7,524 nucleotides of DNA from CAZNER01 sp964572065 (GTDB taxonomy: Bacteria > Patescibacteriota > Dojkabacteria > JAHIVN01). Under the pieces are notes generated by a model. That model was not told where the DNA came from, ran no database searches, and saw only the letters and a list, made by a program, of their open reading frames with translations. This document shows positions 1 through 5,858 of this stretch, in pieces (the stretch's first letter is position 1; each line of letters opens with the position of its first letter). The stretch is taken from assembly GCA_964572065.1 (NCBI GenBank), contig CAZNER010000091.1:1-7524 (forward strand). Reading direction: 5' to 3'. Made by a program: the position numbers and the translations under genes.

Positions 1-692
1 GCCCAGCCTGTGGAATTATATTCGGGGTTCAATTCTCTCTCCAAAATAGTCCATAATGATCCTTCCTCTGGATCCGTTATGTTAAATTTTCCGTTCCAAG
101 TATGCACATGGTCCAACTTATTCGTAGAAATCCAGATACCAAAATCTTCCTTACCTTCTGGAAGCTTTTGTCTGGCTCGATCGGGGGGCATTAGACTCAC
201 ATCCTCCAAAATAGGAGTAGAAACCCCGACATCATGATCCAAAGGGGAGGGGGGATGGGACCCCCCGCTTGACCCCCTATCATTATCATTTTTTTTTAGG
301 GGTTCTTTTTCTCCAGTAGAAATAGAGGGGAAAAAATACGTAAAATGATTTAATAAGGCCCTATTCTGGAGCCAATTGTTAGGAGTCTTAGATAAAATAT
401 TAAATATAAATTTGAGAAAATTAATTTCTAATTTTGAATAATTAGAATATATTTCGTCTTTACATTGTGATAATAATTCTATATTTAATGTGATTCCGGA
501 ATCATCTTTTTTGATCACATTGAAATTCTTCTCGAGGTCAAGGAGGATTTTTTTTAGCTCCTCAGGAAGATCTTGAAAAAAAAAACTAGATTTATTGTGT
601 TCGGGAGAAAGGGAGGAGCCTCCATTCTCCTCTCTTTCCTCCCTGTGTTTATCTCCAGATGGCTTGGTGCTACTTTTGTTATTTTTCTCTAT
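1..692 (-). CDS. Unrecognised protein, 3' end outside window, probable ATA start
   Basis: The frame is open without a stop from 692 to the window edge (230 codons), yet has no ATG until codon ~170. I place the start at the ATA at 690-692, which overlaps the TAG stop of the methyltransferase as ATAG and follows the Shine-Dalgarno AGGTGG by seven bases. The N-terminus is polar and low in complexity (STKPSGDKH at residues ~8-16, then Glu/Arg/Gly/Ser). A Leu/Lys-rich, probably helical part (~42-125) follows, then a Gly/Ser/Pro linker (~145-155) encoded by a strong G/C hairpin. A more ordered part follows, with FGIWIST and HTWNGKFNIT, and continues off the edge. I do not recognise the family. The first ~16 residues are shared, also at DNA level, with the 34-residue gene at 2635-2739. 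The long open frame supports coding; the exact start is inferred. Confidence 0.7.
   Translation of the reverse strand, partial: MEKNNKSSTKPSGDKHREEREENGGSSLSPEHNKSSFFFQDLPEELKKILLDLEKNFNVIKKDDSGITLNIELLSQCKDEIYSNYSKLEINFLKFIFNILSKTPNNWLQNRALLNHFTYFFPSISTGEKEPLKKNDNDRGSSGGSHPPSPLDHDVGVSTPILEDVSLMPPDRARQKLPEGKEDFGIWISTNKLDHVHTWNGKFNITDPEEGSLWTILERELNPEYNSTGW
244..277. other. G/C hairpin next to a nine-base homopolymer inside a coding frame
   Basis: Six G (249-254) pair with six C (261-266) around a six-base loop, with an outer GGGG (244-247) and CCCCC (273-277) arm. A T9 run (A9 in the minus transcript) lies at 289-297. On the mRNA the A9 precedes the hairpin by about ten bases. The protein here is a Gly/Ser/Pro linker. 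It could be a pausing or slippage signal, or only a low-complexity linker. Confidence 0.45.
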
Positions 693-705
693 GGGTTATC
701 CACCT
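643..705 (-). repeat. Duplicated ~60-bp block, copy at the leftmost gene
   Basis: Partner of 2695-2752. The shared core CTCCAGATGG(C/T)TTGGTGCTAC on the plus strand has one mismatch over its length, and the similarity covers the 5' coding region and the junction repeat. Confidence 0.65.
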
Positions 706-1522
706 TTTTATTATCAATTATAATCTCATAATCTTTATCATACCGATAAAGACCAAAATTGCCTTGGATAACTGGCCAGTAATTTTTTTTATTGACTTCA
801 ATTCCAATAGAATTTCGTTTTGTAAGTAATGCACCTAGACTTGTCATTCCAGATCCAAGAAACGGATCAAAAACAACCTCATTAACGAAACTATACATCT
901 TTATTAATCGTAGAGGAATTTCTAGGGGAAAACTAGCGGGATGTTTATCGTTTCTCGATCCTGGTATCTTCCAATGACCACTAAAATATTCTGTCCATTC
1001 TTCTAATGCTATTCTTGATTGCTGCTTAATATCCTTAGAAATCTTAGGTCCTTGTCCACTTTTTTTAAAAATTAAAATATATTCAAAATCGAGTTTTACA
1101 ATACCATTCCGAGGATAATAAATTGACCCCATAAGATTACATCCTCCTGAGGGATTACATCTACTAGTTTTTTGCCAAATGATTTTTGAGACTAAATCGA
1201 ATCCCAAATCTTCACATATAAAAATTATATCAGATTCTATTGAGATTATTTTGTAGTTCCCATGCTCTTTTGTACTACAATAGTAATCTCCTATATTAAT
1301 ACATAGTTTGCAACCAGAATATAAGATTCGATAGCATTCTTCCCAAACTAAGCCCAGATCATTAATATATTCTTCATAGGATTGATTATATCCAATCTGA
1401 TCTGGATGATTATAATCTTTTCGATTCCAATAAGGAGGACTCGTTACAATCAAATGAATTGTCTCATCCTTAATGAAGTTTAAATCCCTTGAATCTGTAA
1501 AATAGATTTGATGTTTGGTTAT
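689..1522 (-). CDS. DNA methyltransferase (N4-cytosine/N6-adenine, TSPPYW type), probable ATA start
   Basis: S-adenosylmethionine-dependent DNA amino-methyltransferase of the N-4/N-6 DNA methylase family. With the ATA at 1520-1522 it has 277 residues. The N-terminus reads HQIYFTDSRDL then IHLIVTSPPYW, with catalytic motif TSPPYW at ~27-32. HPASFP lies at ~194 and the cofactor loop DPFLGSG at ~219-225, followed by GIE. This motif order (catalytic before cofactor) is that of the beta class, and SPPY is common in N4-cytosine enzymes. The first TTG (1451-1453) would begin inside the conserved strand before TSPPYW, so it is too late. Upstream there is only ATA, overlapping the previous stop as ATAA behind GGAGGTGG. 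The C-terminus VDNP is encoded by the repeat that also forms the next gene's ribosome site. No dedicated restriction partner is certain; the HNH and ASCH-like genes are immediately upstream. Confidence 0.9.
   Translation of the reverse strand: MTKHQIYFTDSRDLNFIKDETIHLIVTSPPYWNRKDYNHPDQIGYNQSYEEYINDLGLVWEECYRILYSGCKLCINIGDYYCSTKEHGNYKIISIESDIIFICEDLGFDLVSKIIWQKTSRCNPSGGCNLMGSIYYPRNGIVKLDFEYILIFKKSGQGPKISKDIKQQSRIALEEWTEYFSGHWKIPGSRNDKHPASFPLEIPLRLIKMYSFVNEVVFDPFLGSGMTSLGALLTKRNSIGIEVNKKNYWPVIQGNFGLYRYDKDYEIIIDNKKVDNP
690..705 (-). repeat. Junction repeat copy 1: ribosome site plus overlapping stop/ATA
   Basis: Minus strand AGGTGGATAACCCATA. It encodes the methyltransferase C-terminus VDNP, provides the Shine-Dalgarno AGGTGG, and ends in ATA that overlaps the TAG stop as ATAG. 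Identical over 16 bases to 1520-1535. Confidence 0.8.
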
Positions 1523-1932
1523 GGGTTATCCACCTCCAAAAAATCTGATATATTCTTATAATCTTCTGCGTGAGGGGGAATATGTTGATAGTATCTATCA
1601 ATTCCTTTAATCACTTCAGGGTACAATCTTATTCCAATATCAAAAACCCAATGTTTATCGTGAAATTTCCGTTTATATGTTTGATCTAATTCCTCTAATC
1701 CTTTATTATGCCATGAGAATTCGGAAAGTTCCTTATATTGGAGGGGCCAGACCCAAACAATTGATCCCTTACAAATAATTTTGTCGTTATTAAGACGATC
1801 CTTGAGGTTGATAATATCCCCAGAATAAATATTTGGAATATACCCTGTTCTATAAGTCTCTATAATATTTCCTGGTTGGCCTTCATAAATCTGAGTTAAT
1901 AAATTCTTAGTACAGAAATGTAAAGACTTCAA
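1519..1932 (-). CDS. ASCH/PUA-like small protein
   Basis: A 137-residue protein starting at TTG (1930-1932), eight bases after GGAGG at the end of the HNH gene; no ATG is available. The opening SLHFCTKNLL..IYEGQPGN, a tyrosine-rich segment, then YSGDIINLKD (~35-45) and a beta segment IICKGSIVWVWPL (~51-64) resemble the ASCH/PUA-like fold, in which a GD turn and barrel strands form a nucleic-acid-binding surface. The conserved family signature is weak, so the assignment is tentative. It lies between an HNH nuclease (three bases upstream) and a DNA methyltransferase (stop/start overlap), suggesting a reader or regulator in a modification/restriction module. It ends in VDNP, encoded by the repeated junction element at 1520-1535. 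Confidence 0.6.
   Translation of the reverse strand: MKSLHFCTKNLLTQIYEGQPGNIIETYRTGYIPNIYSGDIINLKDRLNNDKIICKGSIVWVWPLQYKELSEFSWHNKGLEELDQTYKRKFHDKHWVFDIGIRLYPEVIKGIDRYYQHIPPHAEDYKNISDFLEVDNP
1520..1535 (-). repeat. Junction repeat copy 2: ribosome site plus overlapping stop/ATA
   Basis: The same 16 bases as 690-705, here at the end of the ASCH-like gene (also VDNP) and the start of the methyltransferase, with ATAA as the overlap. The extended Shine-Dalgarno is GGAGGTGG. The two copies bracket the methyltransferase gene as direct repeats. Confidence 0.8.
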
Positions 1933-1935
1933 TGA

Positions 1936-2631
1936 TCATACCTCCTCAAAGTATTCCGTTATTTTTCTAAATTGAGAGATCTCCGCCATCTTCAGTTTTG
2001 AAAGCTGATGATCTTGATTATTATGGCATTTAGGGCATAAGGCGATTAGGTTTGAAAAATCCCATATTAAATGAAGGTTCTCTAAATCAAGAGTATGAAC
2101 GGGGATTTTATGATGAATATTAATGACTTGAAGTATTGGAATACAATATTGATATATAGTACATGGAACTTTACATATTTCACATAAAATTAGATAATCT
2201 TGGATTCTTTCGGGGTATACTTCTTTAGTAGATTCGATTTGATCTCGCTGTTCTTCTTGGACTTTACATGCATAATCCCCCTTGGTTGCACCCCAATTGT
2301 ATTTCCTCCATAAGGCATCCTTATCACAATTACTACAATATCTTCTATGAACACTATATTTTCCATCCTTATTTCTTAATGGCGCCCCACATATTCGACA
2401 AACTAGTTCATAATCTATGACATCCCCCGTCTTGTGATGATACGTCCTTGGTCGATCTAAGTCATATAGATTAAAATAACTAGTGGATAAGTGTCGACTC
2501 CTTTTAATTGAATCGATATGCCATTTTGTAAAATATTCGTGACATTTTTTCTTATCACAAACAAATTTGAATTCCATCGGTTCTGATGGGAAATAATTTC
2601 CGCATTTAATACATCGTTTATGAAGGTTTAT
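1936..2631 (-). CDS. Zinc-rich HNH endonuclease, probable ATA start
   Basis: HNH-family metal-dependent endonuclease, 231 residues with the ATA at 2629-2631 (an adjacent ATA at 2632-2634 is the alternative). Cys pairs at about 7/10 and 25/30 would form an N-terminal zinc knuckle (CIKCGNYF then CDKKKCHEYF). A second set is at about 78/81 and 99/102. The HNH core follows: CEIC at ~150-153, IHHKIPVH at ~172-178, and LCPKCHNNQDH at ~198-208, with the paired His and the CxxCH..DH metal site intact. The ATG at 2575-2577 would cut off the first Cys pair. The in-frame frame runs back to a TAA at 2635-2637 with no ATG/GTG/TTG, while GAGGTG lies six bases before the second ATA. The cleavage substrate cannot be read from sequence; linkage to ASCH-like and methyltransferase genes suggests a role in modification or restriction. 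Confidence 0.88.
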   Translation of the reverse strand: MNLHKRCIKCGNYFPSEPMEFKFVCDKKKCHEYFTKWHIDSIKRSRHLSTSYFNLYDLDRPRTYHHKTGDVIDYELVCRICGAPLRNKDGKYSVHRRYCSNCDKDALWRKYNWGATKGDYACKVQEEQRDQIESTKEVYPERIQDYLILCEICKVPCTIYQYCIPILQVINIHHKIPVHTLDLENLHLIWDFSNLIALCPKCHNNQDHQLSKLKMAEISQFRKITEYFEEV

Positions 2632-2644
2632 TATTTACACCTCT
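2629..2644 (-). promoter_or_regulatory. Ribosome-binding site deciding the HNH ATA start
   Basis: Minus strand AGAGGTGTAAATAATA. The Shine-Dalgarno GAGGTG contains the last codons of the 34-residue gene; its TAA follows at once and two ATA codons come next in frame with HNH. Six bases separate GAGGTG from the second ATA. No ATG, GTG or TTG exists between the stop and the first zinc cysteine. Confidence 0.6.
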
Positions 2645-2739
2645 GGTTTAGTTTTTAGGTCGGAAGAGAAGAAAATTGAATCCACTCCCGCCACCTTGTG
2701 CTTGTCTCCAGATGGTTTGGTGCTACTATTATTTTTTAT
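2635..2739 (-). CDS. 34-residue peptide, truncated paralogue of the leftmost gene
   Basis: A short frame starting at ATA (2737-2739), which overlaps the TAA of the preceding small gene, behind AAGGTG. Its first residues IKNNSSTKPSGDKH match IEKNNKSSTKPSGDKH at the start of the 1-692 gene, and the DNA match continues upstream through the ribosome site (2695-2752 versus 643-705). After that the two diverge; this copy stops after residue 34 (ending TKPEV). It is either a decayed duplicate or a small peptide gene whose main role is to couple translation into the HNH gene: its stop at 2635-2637 sits directly before the HNH ATA. Translation is unproven. Confidence 0.5.
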   Translation of the reverse strand: MKNNSSTKPSGDKHKVAGVDSIFFSSDLKTKPEV

Positions 2740-2752
2740 GGATTACTCACCT
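2695..2752 (-). repeat. Duplicated ~60-bp block, copy at the 34-residue gene
   Basis: This block matches 643-705 with a few substitutions and a three-base gap. It includes the stretch coding STKPSGDKH, the ATA start and the ribosome site. Identity ends abruptly on the downstream side, as in a partial duplication. Confidence 0.65.
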
Positions 2753-2891
2753 TAAGGTTCTCAATTATAAAATCAAGTTTCTGATCCATTTTCCTAAGCT
2801 TCCCTTCCCATAAATCATTGATTAACCCCATTGCCTTATTTAGACAATCCATTTTCGCTTCTAATTTTTCCATAGAACTAAGTGTTTTCAT
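2736..2891 (-). CDS. Small helical/coiled-coil protein, 51 residues
   Basis: A 51-codon frame with an ATG at 2889-2891 and a GGTGGGTG Shine-Dalgarno a few bases upstream. It overlaps the end of the 42-residue gene by 14 bases. The product is rich in Leu, Met, Lys and Glu with heptad-like spacing (MEKLEAKM.CLNKAM...LWEGKLRKMDQKLDFIIENL), so probably one long amphipathic helix. It ends in VSNP, encoded by the third, diverged copy of the junction repeat (2737-2752). No family is recognised; dimerisation or a partner-binding role is possible. Confidence 0.6.
   Translation of the reverse strand: MKTLSSMEKLEAKMDCLNKAMGLINDLWEGKLRKMDQKLDFIIENLKVSNP
2737..2752 (-). repeat. Junction repeat copy 3, diverged
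   Basis: Minus strand AGGTGAGTAATCCATA, matching copies 1 and 2 at 13 of 16 positions. It encodes VSNP at the end of the 51-residue protein and ATA-starts the 34-residue gene with an ATAA overlap. Confidence 0.65.
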
Positions 2892-3006
2892 TCACACCCA
2901 CCAATTGTTTTTTCCATCGTTTAAATTTAAAATCCAAATATTTTCTAAAAAATCTAAAAGGCAATCTTTTTATTAGTAATTGGTCTATTCTCTGAAAGAA
3001 CCCCAT
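2878..3006 (-). CDS. Small cationic peptide, 42 residues
   Basis: A 42-codon frame from the ATG at 3004-3006, with a strong AGGAGG Shine-Dalgarno that is part of the last codons of the MazG gene. The peptide is strongly basic (about 11 Lys/Arg against 3 acidic residues) and aromatic-rich (FFQRIDQLLIKRLPFRFFRK...FKFKRWKK), so it could be an amphipathic nucleic-acid- or membrane-associated peptide. No family is recognised. It fills what would otherwise be a gap and overlaps the next small gene, which supports it being real. Confidence 0.6.
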   Translation of the reverse strand: MGFFQRIDQLLIKRLPFRFFRKYLDFKFKRWKKQLVGVNENT

Positions 3007-3008
3007 TG

Positions 3009-3671
3009 TTAGTATCCTCCTTCTGGTGCATTTTCATCAACGTGTTTTACAGCGCATTCATCTGAGCAATAACTATATCCTGTTTCATTTGCTCGTATCT
3101 TTTTAGGATCCTCAATCGCTTTTCCACATTGAGGACATTCTGAATTGTTAAACCATAGTATTTCCTCATGTATCCCTAATTTCTCTTGTAATCTTACTAA
3201 TTTCTCAGTTTTTGTATGGTGAACTTCCTCTTCTAGTTTGTAAATATACGTTAGTTGCTCTAACATGATTTCCACATCTACGATCTCTTCTGCTAAATCG
3301 GTTGGGGGAATACGAGTCCTAATTACTCTTGAGAGCTTCGTTATCAGCTCCCCCAATTCTTCAAATACCATATTCAATTGTAGATCTTTACCCCAAAATT
3401 CTAATGCCTTTTGATATAATTCACTATATTTTGAGTCTAATAATCTTTTTTCCTTCCCAAATACTACAATTCGATGTTTACATTTAGGACATATATAAAA
3501 AGTCCCATCCTTGGGACAGTCCAATGCTATCCCCTTTTTCTCCATATCGACATCACATTGAGTACACCAGATCCTTATTGCCTTTCCATCATCTTCTTGA
3601 TTAGAAAAATCCGTATAACCTTCATCATCAAGAGCCAAACCAAGTCCACACGGAGGCTTTCTGTCGTCCAT
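3009..3671 (-). CDS. MazG-like nucleotide pyrophosphohydrolase flanked by zinc fingers
   Basis: A 220-residue, three-part protein. Residues ~35-66 hold a zinc-ribbon-like segment (CTQC at 36-39, CPKCKH at 61-66). Residues ~80-165 resemble an all-alpha MazG/NTP-PPase domain: EELGE at ~104-108 and EEIVD at ~128-132 match the EExxE and ExxD metal-binding motifs. Residues ~177-207 hold a C-terminal treble-clef-like finger (CPQCGK then YCSDEC). MazG enzymes hydrolyse NTPs to NMP and pyrophosphate, often house-cleaning aberrant or modified nucleotides; the fingers suggest recruitment to nucleic acid or protein. ATG at 3669-3671 follows GAGGAG by five bases, and the previous gene ends two bases before. 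MazG is seen in phages and mobile elements, usually without fingers on both sides. Confidence 0.85.
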   Translation of the reverse strand: MDDRKPPCGLGLALDDEGYTDFSNQEDDGKAIRIWCTQCDVDMEKKGIALDCPKDGTFYICPKCKHRIVVFGKEKRLLDSKYSELYQKALEFWGKDLQLNMVFEELGELITKLSRVIRTRIPPTDLAEEIVDVEIMLEQLTYIYKLEEEVHHTKTEKLVRLQEKLGIHEEILWFNNSECPQCGKAIEDPKKIRANETGYSYCSDECAVKHVDENAPEGGY

Positions 3672-3673
3672 TT

Positions 3674-4198
3674 TTACTCCTCTTGTGCTATTTTGTTTTT
3701 CGATACATATTCTAACTTGAACTCCCCCTCAAACCCAAGCCTAATTCGTTTAATTGAGATTAGGACCTCCCTCAACCAGAAGCGATGACATAATTTAGGA
3801 TCAAAGGTGGGACAATAACACAAGAGAGCATAATTTTTATTAACCCTCCGATTGATAAGCTTAAAAAGGTCTGTTAAATACTCCTTATGATTCTTGAGGA
3901 TATGTTTTCGATATAATTCCCTAGCTAACTCAAAATTCTCTCCTGCTCGATTCCGTAATTTCTTTGGATTGCCTAATTTTTGGAACCGAATATACTCGAT
4001 TTCATTTTCCACTAATAACTCCCTCAAATTTTTAGGAGCAAAATAGATCGGATAAACACTTGAATAGCGAATATCAACAACTACGTCAATCTTGAGATTC
4101 TTTAGAATTGAAAGGAATTTCTTTGGTTTAATACCCTTAATATAGACTGTTTTTATCCGTTGAGTAAATTTTGCTAATTTTTTATAATTCTTATACAT
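3674..4198 (-). CDS. DUF488 family protein
   Basis: A 174-residue protein with the hallmarks of DUF488: a strand ending VVVDIRYSSVYPIYF (Asp42, Arg44), the spaced IEYIRFQKLGNP (~67-78), and the Cys-rich C-terminal motif LLCYC (125-129) followed eight residues later by CHR (137-139). The family's biochemical function is not established; the conserved Cys/His/Arg site suggests catalysis or metal/ligand binding. Members are frequent in mobile elements and near DNA-modification genes. ATG at 4196-4198 is preceded by GAGG at ten bases, within the end of the D12 methyltransferase gene. Its last codons supply the Shine-Dalgarno of the MazG gene. The N-terminus is notably Lys-rich. Confidence 0.85.
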   Translation of the reverse strand: MYKNYKKLAKFTQRIKTVYIKGIKPKKFLSILKNLKIDVVVDIRYSSVYPIYFAPKNLRELLVENEIEYIRFQKLGNPKKLRNRAGENFELARELYRKHILKNHKEYLTDLFKLINRRVNKNYALLCYCPTFDPKLCHRFWLREVLISIKRIRLGFEGEFKLEYVSKNKIAQEE

Positions 4199-4203
4199 GA
4201 TTT

Positions 4204-5172
4204 TTAATCCTCTATATATTTCTCTAAAGTGATTTGATTATCCTCAGTCATTTTGGGGATTTTTGTAATATTGTAATTCATACATAGATATTCATCTGAA
4301 GGTTTCTGAGAGTTAGCATCTGTGGAGTATTTTACAGATATGTTTTTGATGACCCAATCTGCGTCTCGAAGTGCATCAAGATAAAAACCGCATTCTTTTC
4401 CTATCGATAACATGAAATTAAAGGGGGTCTCTATCATTAGCTCAATTAAATCATTATGATCCTCTGATTTAAATAAATCCCCATAATAATGCTCCGTTCC
4501 AGGGAAAGGAGGGTCCGCATATATGAAGACTTCCTTAGTCAGACCCTTCCGTTTGTGATATGCATTATAGAACTTACGATACACTTTTCTGAAATCTAAA
4601 CAATCAAAAATTACATATTTCAATCGTTCAGGAAGATCTGGATTTAGTTCAGTCAAAAGACCACAATCATTATTAGAAATAGGTCTTGTTGTTTTTCCCA
4701 GATTTGATTTAAAGGTCCCCTCTGAAAGAAAATATTTAAAATCCTCTTTTGATTTCTCAATATTTTGCTTCTTACTTGTGGTCTCGGGTACAATACCCCT
4801 AAATCTTAACTGGGAGGCATAGGATAACTTAATTTTGTAGTGATATTGAATAGCTTGCTCGATCATGTCGGTAGGAGTCAAGATCCCCTTCGTAAGCAAT
4901 TTATAAAGGTAATGCGATACAATGGTATAGGGACCTTCTTTTCGTCTCTTTTCAAATTCATTGAAATATTTCTTTATCACAATCCAATAATTTGCAATTT
5001 CTGGATTTAGTTCATTAAAGCATTCATAATGACTGGCTTTAGGTTTAGCAAGTTCATAAATCCCACTCCCCGTAAATAAGCTCAGAAAATATTTGTGATA
5101 TGGAGTATGTGTCAATAAAAAAACCTTACTACGAAACTTTCCTCCTACAGAATTAATCCCTGACTTTAACAC
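4204..5172 (-). CDS. D12-class (Dam-like) N6-adenine DNA methyltransferase
   Basis: A 322-residue alpha-class adenine-N6 DNA methyltransferase. Visible motifs are GGKF (10-13, the GGK signature), FTGSG (33-37, cofactor binding), NELNPEIANYW (53-63), a FDCLDF segment (189-194), and the catalytic YADPPFPG (218-225, DPPF as in the D12 family). Start is GTG at 5170-5172, one base after the previous stop, with GTGGGG about ten bases upstream. An ATA three codons further up (5179-5181) is possible but would lie too close to that site. It would methylate adenine in a specific short sequence that cannot be deduced here. No restriction partner is adjacent, so it may be a solitary protective or regulatory methyltransferase, or part of a modification set with the radical SAM gene upstream. 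Confidence 0.92.
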   Translation of the reverse strand: MLKSGINSVGGKFRSKVFLLTHTPYHKYFLSLFTGSGIYELAKPKASHYECFNELNPEIANYWIVIKKYFNEFEKRRKEGPYTIVSHYLYKLLTKGILTPTDMIEQAIQYHYKIKLSYASQLRFRGIVPETTSKKQNIEKSKEDFKYFLSEGTFKSNLGKTTRPISNNDCGLLTELNPDLPERLKYVIFDCLDFRKVYRKFYNAYHKRKGLTKEVFIYADPPFPGTEHYYGDLFKSEDHNDLIELMIETPFNFMLSIGKECGFYLDALRDADWVIKNISVKYSTDANSQKPSDEYLCMNYNITKIPKMTEDNQITLEKYIED

Positions 5173-5173
5173 T

Positions 5174-5857
5174 TTATTTATACCCCACGATATCGTATTT
5201 TATATATTTTAATCTAACGCTCGTGAACCATGCGAGTGTTGTTATTAATCTTAGGGTCTTTTCTTTTGAGGGTTCGGGGAGATTACAGTTCTTAGTGTCA
5301 AACCCAATATAAACCCGTTCAGGAGCAATAGCTCGAACCCAATCGATTATAAATCCGTCGAAATCCAAAATAGGTTCGATAGTTACTATCTTACGAAGAT
5401 GGTCCACTTTCAAGAAATCCTTATATCTCTTATATGGATCTGGGGCTTTTGTTATACTACACCAATCCCGATCAGACTCCAATGTAATACCTAAAATAAC
5501 ATTCTTAGGAAAATCGAATTGTTGGAAATATTTCGGATTTTTTGTTTGAAAGAAAAAGGTCCTATTAGGATATTCTTCGATTTTGAGTAAGATCTTATCC
5601 ATATCTTCCAATTCGCAAAATGAAATATCTCCTGAGGATCCAACCCAGATAAATTCATCCCCATACGTTCGTGGTAAACGGTTAGTTAATCGTTCTTCAT
5701 GAAAGTGAGGGATGTAATTATAGCAATCCATACATCTATGCTTTTGCCTCTTCATTTGCCGTTGGAAGGAAGGAATGCAGTACTTACATTTAAATTTGCA
5801 TCCGATGAAACAATTCCACTGATATTTCGAGTCCACATACATATTAGTCTTTACCAT
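5174..5857 (-). CDS. Radical SAM-like protein of the phage Gp37/Gp68 (DUF5131) type
   Basis: A 227-residue protein. The N-terminus has YQWNCFIGC then C20xxxC24xxC27, the radical SAM iron-sulphur signature, followed by an extra Cys pair (C42, C45). Further motifs typical of DUF5131 are GSSGDISF (73-80), FFFQTKNPKY (~101-110), LGITLES (122-128) and TIEPILDF (159-166), which match the family's TK.P, LG.T.E and EP.L landmarks. It therefore probably binds a 4Fe-4S cluster and S-adenosylmethionine; the substrate is unknown. ATG at 5855-5857 follows the stop of the previous gene by one base, with AAGGAG about 13 bases upstream. Its first ~35 residues are duplicated in the 42-residue gene at 6551-6679. 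It directly precedes the D12 methyltransferase. Confidence 0.85.
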   Translation of the reverse strand: MVKTNMYVDSKYQWNCFIGCKFKCKYCIPSFQRQMKRQKHRCMDCYNYIPHFHEERLTNRLPRTYGDEFIWVGSSGDISFCELEDMDKILLKIEEYPNRTFFFQTKNPKYFQQFDFPKNVILGITLESDRDWCSITKAPDPYKRYKDFLKVDHLRKIVTIEPILDFDGFIIDWVRAIAPERVYIGFDTKNCNLPEPSKEKTLRLITTLAWFTSVRLKYIKYDIVGYK

Positions 5858-5858
5858 T

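Noticed and set aside
244..297. Plus-strand intrinsic terminator (G/C hairpin then T9)
   Set aside because: The T run begins about 11 bases after the stem, too far for a standard intrinsic terminator, and no plus-strand gene leads into it.
1451..1453. TTG as methyltransferase start
   Set aside because: It would begin three residues before TSPPYW, leaving out the preceding conserved segment, and has no good ribosome site.
3474..3788. Plus-strand open frame of about 100 codons
   Set aside because: It is antisense to the MazG and DUF488 genes, has no recognisable motif, and is explained by the codon usage of those genes. The same applies to short plus-strand frames at 10-237, 792-977, 5699-5911 and 6632-6814.
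5173..5181. ATA (5179-5181) as start of the D12 methyltransferase
   Set aside because: It lies one base from the GTGGGG ribosome site, too close, while the GTG at 5170-5172 has normal spacing.
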